A DNA stretch of 64,000 nt from Pyrinomonadaceae bacterium (GTDB lineage Bacteria; Acidobacteriota; Blastocatellia; Pyrinomonadales; Pyrinomonadaceae), in assembly GCA_019694355.1 (NCBI GenBank), contig JAIBCB010000003.1, positions 186,001 through 250,000 on the forward strand, written 5' to 3'. How positions within the stretch are numbered: the first letter of the stretch is position 1; every line of letters starts with the position of its first letter. Position numbers and translations under genes: made by a program. The notes beneath the pieces were generated by a model, which did no database searches, was not told the origin of the DNA, and saw only the letters and a list, made by a program, of their open reading frames with translations. Shown piece by piece: positions 18,609 through 27,927 of the stretch.

Positions 18609-18971
18609 ATGGCAATATTCGCTCGCATATTAGTTAAAGGTGAAGGGTCGGGTGGCAAACGGGCAGTTTTGGATCTTACGCGAAAAGGCGCAAAGACCAA
18701 AAGGCTAACGGTAGCCAGCGGACAAAATCTCGTTCTTGACTTCGGTGACCGCCTCAAGGCCGTTCAAGGGACGGCGGTCGTGATGATGAACCCCGGGACG
18801 CGAGCCTGCGCATTCATCCTAACGCCGCAGCTTCCGCCTAACGCTGATTGGAAATGTCGGACAGAACTCGAAATAGATGAGGAGTCAACACGGATGATCC
18901 TTAGAGGCGAGATCTATGTCAGGCAAGACATCGGCAATACAACTCGCGCGACGAGCGACACGACGAGATAG
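18609..18971 (+). CDS. Small protein of unknown function
   Basis: 120 residues without signal peptide or membrane segment. The N-terminal 70 residues look like a small beta-rich domain (MAIFARILVKGEG, LTVASGQNLVLDFG), and the C-terminus is Thr/Arg-rich and probably disordered. I recognise no family. The case for a real gene is the strong GGAGGA ribosome-binding site, a clear intrinsic terminator downstream at 19047-19084, and no competing frame. It lies divergent to the sigma/kinase operon and upstream of dnaK. Confidence 0.65.
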   Translation: MAIFARILVKGEGSGGKRAVLDLTRKGAKTKRLTVASGQNLVLDFGDRLKAVQGTAVVMMNPGTRACAFILTPQLPPNADWKCRTELEIDEESTRMILRGEIYVRQDIGNTTRATSDTTR

Positions 18972-19046
18972 TCGTTCGGGGGCTGCTGCGGGACAATCGT
19001 GCCATTTTATGATCGGGGTCCGATCTCTTGCCCATATGGGATCGGC

Positions 19047-19084
19047 GGCCGTCGGGTCAATAAAGGCTCGACGGCCATTTTTGT
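19047..19084 (+). terminator. Intrinsic terminator between the small unknown gene and dnaK
   Basis: A 12-bp stem with two G-U pairs (19047-19058 with 19065-19076) and a 6-nt loop, followed by an ATTTTTGTT run. It isolates dnaK transcription from the gene at 18609. Confidence 0.85.
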
Positions 19085-19097
19085 TATCAAAATTAAA

Positions 19098-19118
19098 CTT
19101 GACAACAACACACTCAAC
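19098..19118. promoter_or_regulatory. HAIR-like HspR operator overlapping the dnaK -35 box
   Basis: CTTGACA, 7 bases, ACTCAAC matches the known HAIR consensus CTTGAGT-N7-ACTCAAG at 11 of 14 positions with the exact 7-base spacer. The -35 hexamer TTGACA (19099-19104) lies inside the left half-site, so bound HspR would block RNA polymerase. An hspR gene is present 3.8 kb downstream. Confidence 0.65.
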
Positions 19119-19127
19119 CTTTATCAT
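19099..19127 (+). promoter_or_regulatory. Sigma-70-type promoter of dnaK
   Basis: TTGACA at 19099-19104, a 17-base spacer and TATCAT at 19122-19127 form a near-consensus housekeeping promoter about 70 bases before the dnaK ATG. A short inverted repeat, CTATAA/TTATAG (19128-19133, 19143-19148), lies at the expected transcription start. Confidence 0.65.
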
Positions 19128-19196
19128 CTATAAATGCTCAAGTTATAGGGATTTCTTGACGAGCAGGCATTTATATTGTTGGGAGAGTAAAAGAAT

Positions 19197-21137
<1,941 letters not shown>

Positions 21138-21160
21138 CAAGACGGCTTGAGGTCGGTGAG

Positions 21161-21203
21161 CGGCGGACAGTCGGGCTTCCTCGCTCACTGGCCGCCGTTT
21201 TTT
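21161..21203 (+). terminator. Intrinsic terminator after dnaK
   Basis: An 11-bp stem with one mismatch (21161-21171 with 21187-21197), followed by six Ts and TTGTT. It indicates that dnaJ is at least partly transcribed separately. Confidence 0.8.
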
Positions 21204-21272
21204 GTTGCTCGCGATAAAGCTTACACTTGTCTTGCGGCGATGGGCTGTTGCTTTCGGATTCGATCAACCTAA

Positions 21273-22436
21273 ATGGCGAAAAAGGATTATTACCAAATAC
21301 TGGGGGTCAAAAAGAGCGCGAGCGCTGATGAGATCAAGAAGGCGTATCGCCGCTTGGCGCGCAAATATCATCCGGACGTGAACCCGAATGATAAGGCTGC
21401 CGAGGACAAGTTCAAGGACATACAGGAAGCCAACGACGTGCTTTCAGACGCGAAGAAGCGAAAGGTCTTTGACCGCTTCGGGTATTACGCGGACAATCTC
21501 GATCCGGATTCGCCTTTTGCGACCGCAGGCGGCCCGAGCCAAGGTGCGCCAACTGGCGGATTCGATTTCTCCGGGTTTGATTTCTCCGGCGGCGGAACGA
21601 GCGGCGGGTCGAGCAGCTTTCGCGATATCTTCTCGGATCTATTCGGCGGCGGTTCGTCGCGTGCCCAACCGGAGCCGCCGCGTGCCGTCCCAAAACGAGG
21701 CCGCGATATCGAGATCCCGCTTGCATTGAGTTTTGACGAGGCTTTCACGGGACTTACAACGAACATTACGGTAAACCGCTCCGAGCAGTGTTCTCGTTGC
21801 CAAGGAGCAGGCGATACGGGCGGGCCTGTCGTAACTTGCCCGACCTGCAAGGGCACGGGCCAAGTGATGCGGACCGGCGGAAGGCTTCAGTTTTCGCAAG
21901 CCTGCCCCGACTGTGAAGGCACGGGACGCCGTCGCGAACCTTGCTCGCTTTGCCACGGCAAGGGAACGACGCCGAAAAGCGAACAGGTGAAAGTCAAGAT
22001 CCCGGCCGGTGTTGATACAGGTTCGCGCGTGCGTGTTCCGAAAAAAGGCCACGGCGGACGGCTTGGTGCTGAACCGGGCGATCTTTTTATCGTGACGAAT
22101 GTCGGCAAGCACAAATTCCTTGAACGCAAGGGCGAGAATATCTACGTTACCGTTCCGATCACGGTGCCGGAGGCAGCTCTCGGAACGCGCATCGAAGTGC
22201 CGACCGCCGAAGGCAAGGCGTCCTTAAAGATTCCACCGGGAACGGAATCAGGCCAGAAGTTCAGGCTCCGTGAGCGCGGATTCCCGAGCCTTCGAAACCC
22301 GACCTTGCGTGGCGATCAGTTCATCGAGGTAAAGATCACGCTGCCCAAGGTGATCTCCGAAGAGACAAAGGAGAAATTAAAGGAGTTTGCCGCCCTAAAT
22401 CCCGAGAACCCGAGGAAGGCGATCGGGCTGGAGTAG
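21273..22436 (+). CDS. dnaJ: Hsp40 co-chaperone DnaJ
   Basis: 387 residues. J domain with the HPD tripeptide (YHPDVNPND), a Gly/Phe/Ser-rich linker (about residues 85-125), four CxxCxGxG zinc-finger repeats ([32 protein letters not shown]) and the C-terminal substrate-binding domains. It stimulates the DnaK ATPase and delivers unfolded clients. The zinc region spacing is somewhat compact compared with E. coli DnaJ, but all eight cysteines remain. It stands downstream of dnaK behind a terminator and upstream of the repeat-bracketed pseudogene and hspR. Confidence 0.97.
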   Translation: MAKKDYYQILGVKKSASADEIKKAYRRLARKYHPDVNPNDKAAEDKFKDIQEANDVLSDAKKRKVFDRFGYYADNLDPDSPFATAGGPSQGAPTGGFDFSGFDFSGGGTSGGSSSFRDIFSDLFGGGSSRAQPEPPRAVPKRGRDIEIPLALSFDEAFTGLTTNITVNRSEQCSRCQGAGDTGGPVVTCPTCKGTGQVMRTGGRLQFSQACPDCEGTGRRREPCSLCHGKGTTPKSEQVKVKIPAGVDTGSRVRVPKKGHGGRLGAEPGDLFIVTNVGKHKFLERKGENIYVTVPITVPEAALGTRIEVPTAEGKASLKIPPGTESGQKFRLRERGFPSLRNPTLRGDQFIEVKITLPKVISEETKEKLKEFAALNPENPRKAIGLE

Positions 22437-22445
22437 GGGTTGGGA

Positions 22446-22517
22446 AGTTGCGGAGTTACAGAGTTACGGAGTTACCAAGTTACGAAGTTGCGAAGTTAAG
22501 AAGTTAGGAAGTTGAGA
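22446..22517 (+). repeat. Tandem array of nine degenerate 8-bp units (left arm)
   Basis: Nine head-to-tail units of exactly 8 bp with consensus AGTTACGA; AGTT is invariant and positions 5-8 vary. It lies between the dnaJ stop and the four-helix-bundle pseudogene. The same unit occurs in inverted orientation at 22902-22933, on the far side of that pseudogene. Confidence 0.9.
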
Positions 22518-22534
22518 GGCATTCGAGGAGGGCG

Positions 22535-22905
22535 ATGGCGAAATTTGATGGGTTTGAAGAGATCCAGGCGTGGCAAAAGGCTTATGAGGTTACTCTTGGC
22601 ATCTACCGAATCACGGGCGAAGGAGCATTTTCAAAAGATTTTGGCCTACGCGACCAGATCAGACGAGCATCTGTCTCGATAGGGCCAATATCGCGGAAGG
22701 ACACGGCAGGAAGAGAAATCAGGAATTCGCAAACTTTTTAAATATCGCTCGCGGCTCCGCCAACGAGGTTCAAAGTCACTTACATATCGCTGTTGGCCTC
22801 GGCTATCTCGCGAAAGATGATTTTGAGAAGCTTTACGCTTCAATTTCCGAAATTTCAAAGATGACGTTCTCGTTGGCGAAATATCTTCGTGGCAAAGCGG
22901 CTTAA
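22535..22905 (+). pseudogene. Frameshifted four-helix-bundle protein (S23 / 23S rRNA IVP family)
   Basis: The first part (22535 to about 22681) encodes [18 protein letters not shown] and [15 protein letters not shown], the hallmark start of the small four-helix-bundle family related to the 23S rRNA intervening-sequence protein and to Avd of diversity-generating retroelements. After 22681 the family continuation ([31 protein letters not shown], to YLRGKAA) is found only in another frame, which needs one extra base at about 22682. Repaired length is about 123 residues, normal for the family. Start context GAGGAGGG is good. So a recent one-base deletion, sequencing error or programmed shift interrupts an otherwise intact gene. 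It is bracketed by inverted 8-bp arrays. Confidence 0.85.
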
Positions 22906-22933
22906 ACTTCGTAACCTCGGAACTTCGAAACTT
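22902..22933 (-). repeat. Inverted 8-bp array (right arm)
   Basis: Four units of the same 8-bp repeat in reverse orientation (on the minus strand AGTTTCGA, AGTTCCGA, GGTTACGA, then AGTTTA plus two divergent bases). It overlaps the pseudogene stop and ends 8 bases before the hspR ATG. Together with 22446-22517 it forms inverted flanks around the pseudogene. Confidence 0.85.
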
Positions 22934-22941
22934 AATGGAAG

Positions 22942-23325
22942 ATGAAGAAGCGCGTTAAAACTTATACGATCAGTGCGGTCGCGGAGCAGTATGAGATACA
23001 TCCGCAGACGCTGCGGCTGTATGAGCGCGAGGGCCTTTTGAAACCGTCACGCTCCGACGGCAACACGCGTCTCTATTCGGACTCCGATCTTGAGCAGCTT
23101 GAGGTCATCCTGTCTCTTACGCGCGATCTTGGAGTGAATCTTGCAGGAGTCGAGATCATTCTAAATATGCGTGCGAAGATGGACGAAATGCAGCGTGAAT
23201 TCGAACGCTTCTTTGAATACCTGCGTACACACGCCGGTGAGTTCGTGCGAAAAGATGAGAGCGAGAAAAGCTCCAGTGCGTTGATCACGGTTTCGCGGCA
23301 TCGACGCACAGAGTTTCACGGATGA
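22942..23325 (+). CDS. hspR: MerR-family heat-shock repressor HspR
   Basis: 127 residues. The N-terminal MerR-type winged helix (YTISAVAEQYEIHPQTLRLY, then EREGLLKPSRSDGNTRLYSD) is the HspR version, lacking effector-binding cysteines, followed by a coiled-coil dimerisation helix (ILNMRAKMDEMQREFERFFE). HspR represses dnaK operons by binding HAIR sites, with DnaK as feedback corepressor in Streptomyces. A HAIR-like site overlaps the dnaK promoter here. The S23-like pseudogene and its repeats separate hspR from dnaJ, so its transcription may now depend on read-through or its own promoter. Confidence 0.92.
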   Translation: MKKRVKTYTISAVAEQYEIHPQTLRLYEREGLLKPSRSDGNTRLYSDSDLEQLEVILSLTRDLGVNLAGVEIILNMRAKMDEMQREFERFFEYLRTHAGEFVRKDESEKSSSALITVSRHRRTEFHG

Positions 23326-23485
23326 CCCTGAATCGCGCGAAAGACCTTCCACATTTCTCATGGTCTGAATGAACGCAGAACGTTGCCGTTCGGAGCAATT
23401 CGCTCGGATTTCTTTGATTTTGAGCCTTTTTTCCGCTAGCATTACACCATCCATTTTATCCCAGAGATCTAGGAGATTTTGTTGA

Positions 23486-26400
23486 ATGCATAGCAGATTT
23501 GCGGTTTTGGGGCTGCTCACAGCGGCGCTCGTGTTAGTGTTGTCGGTTTTTTCGTTTGGCCAGGATCTTGACCACGTAGCCGTTTCCGGCACGGTTACCG
23601 ATCCGAACGGATTGGCAGTTGTCGGTGCAACGGTAACGATAAAAGAGACGACGAACGGAAAGGAGTTGACGGCTACGACGAACAATGATGGCCGTTATCA
23701 ATTCCTTGCTCTCGATCCGGGCAAGTATAAATTGACGGCGACAGCCTCGGGATTTGCAACCACCGAAACCCCCGAACTTCCAATGATCGCGGGCAAGCGT
23801 GTTCAGCAGGATTTCAAACTCGGCCTTGCAGGCGTTGCGGTCGAAACGACCGTGACCGCCGACCCCGAATCTGTTCTCGACGTCGACACGACCCGCACCG
23901 TAACCGGCAGCACGCTCACCGAACGCGAGATCGAAGAACTGCCGAATAACACCCGAAATCCGCTCGATCTCGTGCTTGCCGTTGGCGGCACCTCTGAGGA
24001 AGCTCTTTCGACGAGCGATCTGGCCGAAGATCGGAATTCCAACCCGCGAAGCACACCGCTTGAACAAGGTAATTTCACCATCTCCGGCGGTGCATCGTAT
24101 TCGAACAACATCACGATCGACGGTTTTGATAACAACGACGATCGCTCGGCACGTGACCGCTTTCAGCCGTCGATCGATGCGATCAGCGAAGTGCAGGTCA
24201 TCCGCAATCAGTTCTCGGCGGAATATGGACGTGCTTCGGGCGGACGCGTCAATATGACCACCCGCGGCGGAACGAACAAATATCGCGGCCGCGCCTATAT
24301 GACCTTTAAGGATGCGCGGCTCAATGCGAACTCGTGGTACAACAACAGCCGCGGCTACGATCGCCTGCCGTTCTCGCAGTATAATCCCGGCTTTACGTTT
24401 GGCGGCCCGCTATCGATCCCAAAAGTTTATAACGGCAAGAACCGGACGTTCTTCTTCGTTTCTTACGAGTATCAGAACTTCCAGGATACGACGTTCATCG
24501 ACACATTTTTACCTGTCCTACCGAACCCGCATTTCACGCTGCCTTCGCCGACCGGCTCAGGTCAATTTTGCGATACGTCCGGTTCACCGGCGCCGCCATG
24601 TCCGGCGAATGTTGGAGCCGTACAGGGATTTAGCCTTCTTGTCCCGACGCCAAATCTCGGCCACATCGTCACCGCGCGTTTCGACCACAAGCTGACGAAC
24701 GACAACGACCTTACATTCGGATGGCAGTTCGGACGCAAGACGAATCGAAGGACTTCGGGCGCATCAACGACGCGTCTCGAAGATTCGCTTCAGGCGAAGA
24801 ACATCAATACCGATGCCTATAACGTCCGCGATATTCATCGTTTTGGTGCTCACACGGTCAACGACTTCGGCTTCCAATGGTCAAAATACGCTCCGAACTA
24901 TCAGACGGATAATCCAACGGCACCTGTGATCCTCGTAAGCTATCGCAACCCGGTCGAGAACCGCGTACAGACGCTGATCGCAGGAAACTCGACTTCGAGC
25001 AGCAACCTCTACTTCTCGGATTCAAGGAACGAAACGCGCTTTCAGATCAAGGATGCGATCACCCATATGTCGGGGCCGCACCTTTTCAAATTCGGGTTTG
25101 ATATGCAGCGGGTAAACTCGAAGGTCACGGATCTTGGCGACACGACGGGAACATTCAACTTCTCGAACGTAAACAACTATTCGAATAACGTCCTATCGCG
25201 CTACCGGCAAAATTTTGGCACGGCCTCAGACGTGAAGAATACGTATTGGGCATTGTTCTTTAATGATGAGGTTCGCCTTCGCGACAACCTGACGATGAGC
25301 TACGGCGTTCGCTATGAACGCGAGACCGCGGTCAAAGATAACAATAATTTCGGTCCGCGTTTCGGCCTTGCATGGTCGCCTTTCAAAGACCGAAAAGGCG
25401 TCATCCGATTCGGTGCGGCGCTTGTCTATAACCGCGTGCTACTGCGAACGGTCGGCGACTTTATCCAGAACTCAGGCGGCAGCCTCGTGCAGTTCGATTC
25501 GAACACGATTCCGACGACCGGCAATGCCCGCAACAATATCCTCGCGAGCATCGCACAGGATTTTCCGAACAGCTATTCGAGCGTAACGTCGCTGCGAGCG
25601 GCGATCTCGCGTGCGATGTGCGGAGGCAGTGCCTGCTCTCCCGATCTTGGATTTTTGGTCAACGGCGGCAGTGCCGGCAATCCGCTCCGCTCTGTCGATC
25701 CGAATCTGAAGATCCCTGAAAGCTATCAGTTCAACATCGGCTTCGAGCGTGAGATCGCTAAGGGCTGGGTCTTTGAAGCAAACTACACCTGGAACCGCAC
25801 GGCACGTCTCTGGCGTGAATACAATACGAACGCTCCGGTCGCTCCGAGCGGTTATGCTGATCTGGCTGCGTGGCTTGTGGCAAATCCGTTCACCTTCACG
25901 AACGCAAATGGCACGACACGCAATTACGTCTTCTATCTTGGTAGCCACACCGATCCGACCGGCGTCTCGACCTCGATGTCGTCGCAGGCCACCTGCGGTA
26001 CGACCGTGAACGTTACTTGCTATGTCAATCTGAATTCGACAAGCACTTCAACCACGACCCCGAACACTAATGCGAGCAACGGCGTTTCGTCCAACTCGAT
26101 CGGCGGCCCGGTGGGCATCGCTCTTGAAGCGGTCCGTTCGCTGCGTGCAAATCCGAATTTCGATGAAATGGAACGCGTTTCGTCGATGGGTAAGTCGTTC
26201 TATCAAGGGCTTGTACTTGAACTTCGCGGCCGCTACCGTAAGCTTGGTTATGGTTTTAACGGCTCGATGCGCGTCGCCTATACGCTCTCGCGTTTGATGG
26301 ATGACGGCCTCAACAATACAACAAATGCTCAGGTAAACGGTGATTTTGCCGACGAATGGTCTCGAGCGCGACAAGACCGGCTCCATCGCATCACCGTTTC

Positions 26401-26905
26401 GGGAACACTTCAGGCTCCCTCGTGGTTCGGAAAGCTGCGTTTCTCACCGATCTTCCGGTTTGGCACGTCGGCACCGTTCGACCTCGGAACAGGCGTGGAT
26501 CGCAACCTGAACGACGTAAGTACAGATCGTCCGGATTTCAATGGCAGCCTTGGCGATGTTCGTTGGCGTGAACCGGGAACGCCGTATCCCGCATCGCTTG
26601 TGTCACAGTTCTCGCTGCCGACGATCGGTTCACGCGGAGGCAACTTGGGAAGAAACGCCGGCACAGGCCCGCTTCTCTATATCTTTGACCTTTCGGTCTC
26701 ACGTGAGTGGAAGTTCAATGATCGCTTCCGTCTGCGGCCGGCGATCGAATTCGGCAATATTTTCAATATGGCGGTATTCAGCTACGGTTCTGAATACATC
26801 AACTTTGATCAAAATCCGACCGCCCTCGAGCAGGAGACCTTCCTTGTCCCGAGCCGAACCTATCGCGCCCGCGACATCCGCTTGACGGTTCGATTCGATT
26901 TTTAG
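23486..26905 (+). CDS. Oar-like TonB-dependent receptor with carboxypeptidase-regulatory domain
   Basis: 1139 residues. Signal peptide (MHSRFAVLGLLTAALVLV, cut after FSFGQ), carboxypeptidase-regulatory-like domain (about residues 33-110: VSGTVTDPNGLAVVGATVTI), a plug-like domain (LTEREIEELPNNTRNPLDL, later NITIDGFDNNDDRSARDRF and SAEYGRASGGRVN), and a long barrel ending LTVRFDF. It is of the same family as the receptor at 2515 but only distantly similar. The ligand is unknown. An AGGAG site precedes ATG 23486, and a strong terminator follows. It is probably monocistronic. Confidence 0.92.
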   Translation: MHSRFAVLGLLTAALVLVLSVFSFGQDLDHVAVSGTVTDPNGLAVVGATVTIKETTNGKELTATTNNDGRYQFLALDPGKYKLTATASGFATTETPELPMIAGKRVQQDFKLGLAGVAVETTVTADPESVLDVDTTRTVTGSTLTEREIEELPNNTRNPLDLVLAVGGTSEEALSTSDLAEDRNSNPRSTPLEQGNFTISGGASYSNNITIDGFDNNDDRSARDRFQPSIDAISEVQVIRNQFSAEYGRASGGRVNMTTRGGTNKYRGRAYMTFKDARLNANSWYNNSRGYDRLPFSQYNPGFTFGGPLSIPKVYNGKNRTFFFVSYEYQNFQDTTFIDTFLPVLPNPHFTLPSPTGSGQFCDTSGSPAPPCPANVGAVQGFSLLVPTPNLGHIVTARFDHKLTNDNDLTFGWQFGRKTNRRTSGASTTRLEDSLQAKNINTDAYNVRDIHRFGAHTVNDFGFQWSKYAPNYQTDNPTAPVILVSYRNPVENRVQTLIAGNSTSSSNLYFSDSRNETRFQIKDAITHMSGPHLFKFGFDMQRVNSKVTDLGDTTGTFNFSNVNNYSNNVLSRYRQNFGTASDVKNTYWALFFNDEVRLRDNLTMSYGVRYERETAVKDNNNFGPRFGLAWSPFKDRKGVIRFGAALVYNRVLLRTVGDFIQNSGGSLVQFDSNTIPTTGNARNNILASIAQDFPNSYSSVTSLRAAISRAMCGGSACSPDLGFLVNGGSAGNPLRSVDPNLKIPESYQFNIGFEREIAKGWVFEANYTWNRTARLWREYNTNAPVAPSGYADLAAWLVANPFTFTNANGTTRNYVFYLGSHTDPTGVSTSMSSQATCGTTVNVTCYVNLNSTSTSTTTPNTNASNGVSSNSIGGPVGIALEAVRSLRANPNFDEMERVSSMGKSFYQGLVLELRGRYRKLGYGFNGSMRVAYTLSRLMDDGLNNTTNAQVNGDFADEWSRARQDRLHRITVSGTLQAPSWFGKLRFSPIFRFGTSAPFDLGTGVDRNLNDVSTDRPDFNGSLGDVRWREPGTPYPASLVSQFSLPTIGSRGGNLGRNAGTGPLLYIFDLSVSREWKFNDRFRLRPAIEFGNIFNMAVFSYGSEYINFDQNPTALEQETFLVPSRTYRARDIRLTVRFDF

Positions 26906-26925
26906 AAGCATCGCTGATCTCTACT

Positions 26926-26959
26926 AAAGGCGGCCGGGTTAATCCGGCTGCCTTTTTTT
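26926..26959 (+). terminator. Intrinsic terminator of the second Oar-like receptor
   Basis: A 12-bp stem with one G-T pair (26926-26937 with 26944-26955), a 6-nt loop and an uninterrupted T run to 26959. Confidence 0.88.
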
Positions 26960-27105
26960 ATATTTTGAAAAATTGAGGACATTCTTTTCGCACCAGAATA
27001 CTAGACCATTGTAAATTTCTTGCGCGCATTCGCTTATCTCTATGCTAGACTTATGATGTTGAACATCTTTGTGCACTCACCAGATTCTTTCCTGAGAGAC
27101 GCCGC

Positions 27106-27864
27106 ATGACCCAGTACGCTGCAGACCCCGCCACGCCATTTACCGAGACCACGATAGAGTCCGTGCTTCTCGATGCCGATCTTTTTGTCAAATACAGCTC
27201 GCCCGAGCGTGCTTTTGACCTGCTTCGTGATGCTATCGACCGCAGCCCGCGTTCGATCGGCCTCCGCGAGAAAATGCGTGATATTTGCGTACGGCAGAAG
27301 AATCTGAACGAGGCCGCACGTCAATGTCTGGCCCTTGTAAGCCTCTATATCGGGCGAGAGGACTTTGATCTCGCCTACGACCGTCTTCAGGAAGCGAAAC
27401 TGCTCGACCCGCGGATATCTGTGGCTCCCGGGCTTGAGGCCATTAGGCGTGCCCGCCGGCCTGAATTTGCTACGGCGCCGAAGACCTCGCAGGTCGTACG
27501 CACCGACCTTACCTTTGCCGGCAATCTGGCGTACGTTTCGATCTTTGATGCCGTTCAGGTGATCGAAAACTCAAAGATGACGGGCCTTCTTGTCGTAAAG
27601 AGCGATCTTCATCTTGCAAACGTCTCCTTTAACGACGGGCGTATCGTCGATGCCGAATGCAACGGCCATAACGGCGTAGCGGCATTTCGGATGATCGTCG
27701 AGATCGGCAGCGGTACGTTCGAATTCTCGACCTCCGATCACGAATTCCCGATCGTCATCAATGTGACGAACAATACAAATTTCCTGCTCGATGTCCTTAC
27801 TGAGCTCGACCACGAACGTGCCGAAAAACACGGCTTGCGCGATGTTTCCGGCGAGCTCCAATAG
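27106..27864 (+). CDS. PATAN/DUF4388-domain protein with TPR-like N-terminus
   Basis: 252 residues. The N-terminal half is helical with TPR-like periodicity (SPERAFDLLRDAIDRSPRSI, LNEAARQCLALVSLYIGRED). The C-terminal half is a PATAN-type (DUF4388) domain: LTFAGNLAYVSIFDAVQVIE, SKMTGLLVV, VSFNDGRIVDAE and FEFSTSDHEFPI. PATAN domains occur in two-component and gliding or exopolysaccharide regulators of Acidobacteriota, Myxococcota and cyanobacteria and probably mediate protein interactions; this copy has no receiver or kinase domain. It lies 63 bases upstream of smc on the same strand. Confidence 0.85.
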   Translation: MTQYAADPATPFTETTIESVLLDADLFVKYSSPERAFDLLRDAIDRSPRSIGLREKMRDICVRQKNLNEAARQCLALVSLYIGREDFDLAYDRLQEAKLLDPRISVAPGLEAIRRARRPEFATAPKTSQVVRTDLTFAGNLAYVSIFDAVQVIENSKMTGLLVVKSDLHLANVSFNDGRIVDAECNGHNGVAAFRMIVEIGSGTFEFSTSDHEFPIVINVTNNTNFLLDVLTELDHERAEKHGLRDVSGELQ

Positions 27865-27893
27865 GTTGACTTTTCCGCCCCAAAACTACAAAA

Positions 27894-27925
27894 TATAGTG
27901 CTCACCTAGTCTCCAGAGCACTATA
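27894..27925 (+). promoter_or_regulatory. Perfect inverted repeat immediately before the smc start codon
   Basis: TATAGTGCTC (27894-27903) and GAGCACTATA (27916-27925) are exact reverse complements with a 12-nt loop. The 3' arm ends 2 bases before ATG 27928, so as RNA it would bury the ribosome-binding region. As DNA it could be an operator. No T run follows, so it is not a terminator. Confidence 0.6.
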
Positions 27926-27927
27926 GG

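Noticed and set aside
18972..19196. CIRCE element (HrcA operator) upstream of dnaK
   Set aside because: TTAGCACTC-N9-GAGTGCTAA is not present; the HAIR-like site fits instead.
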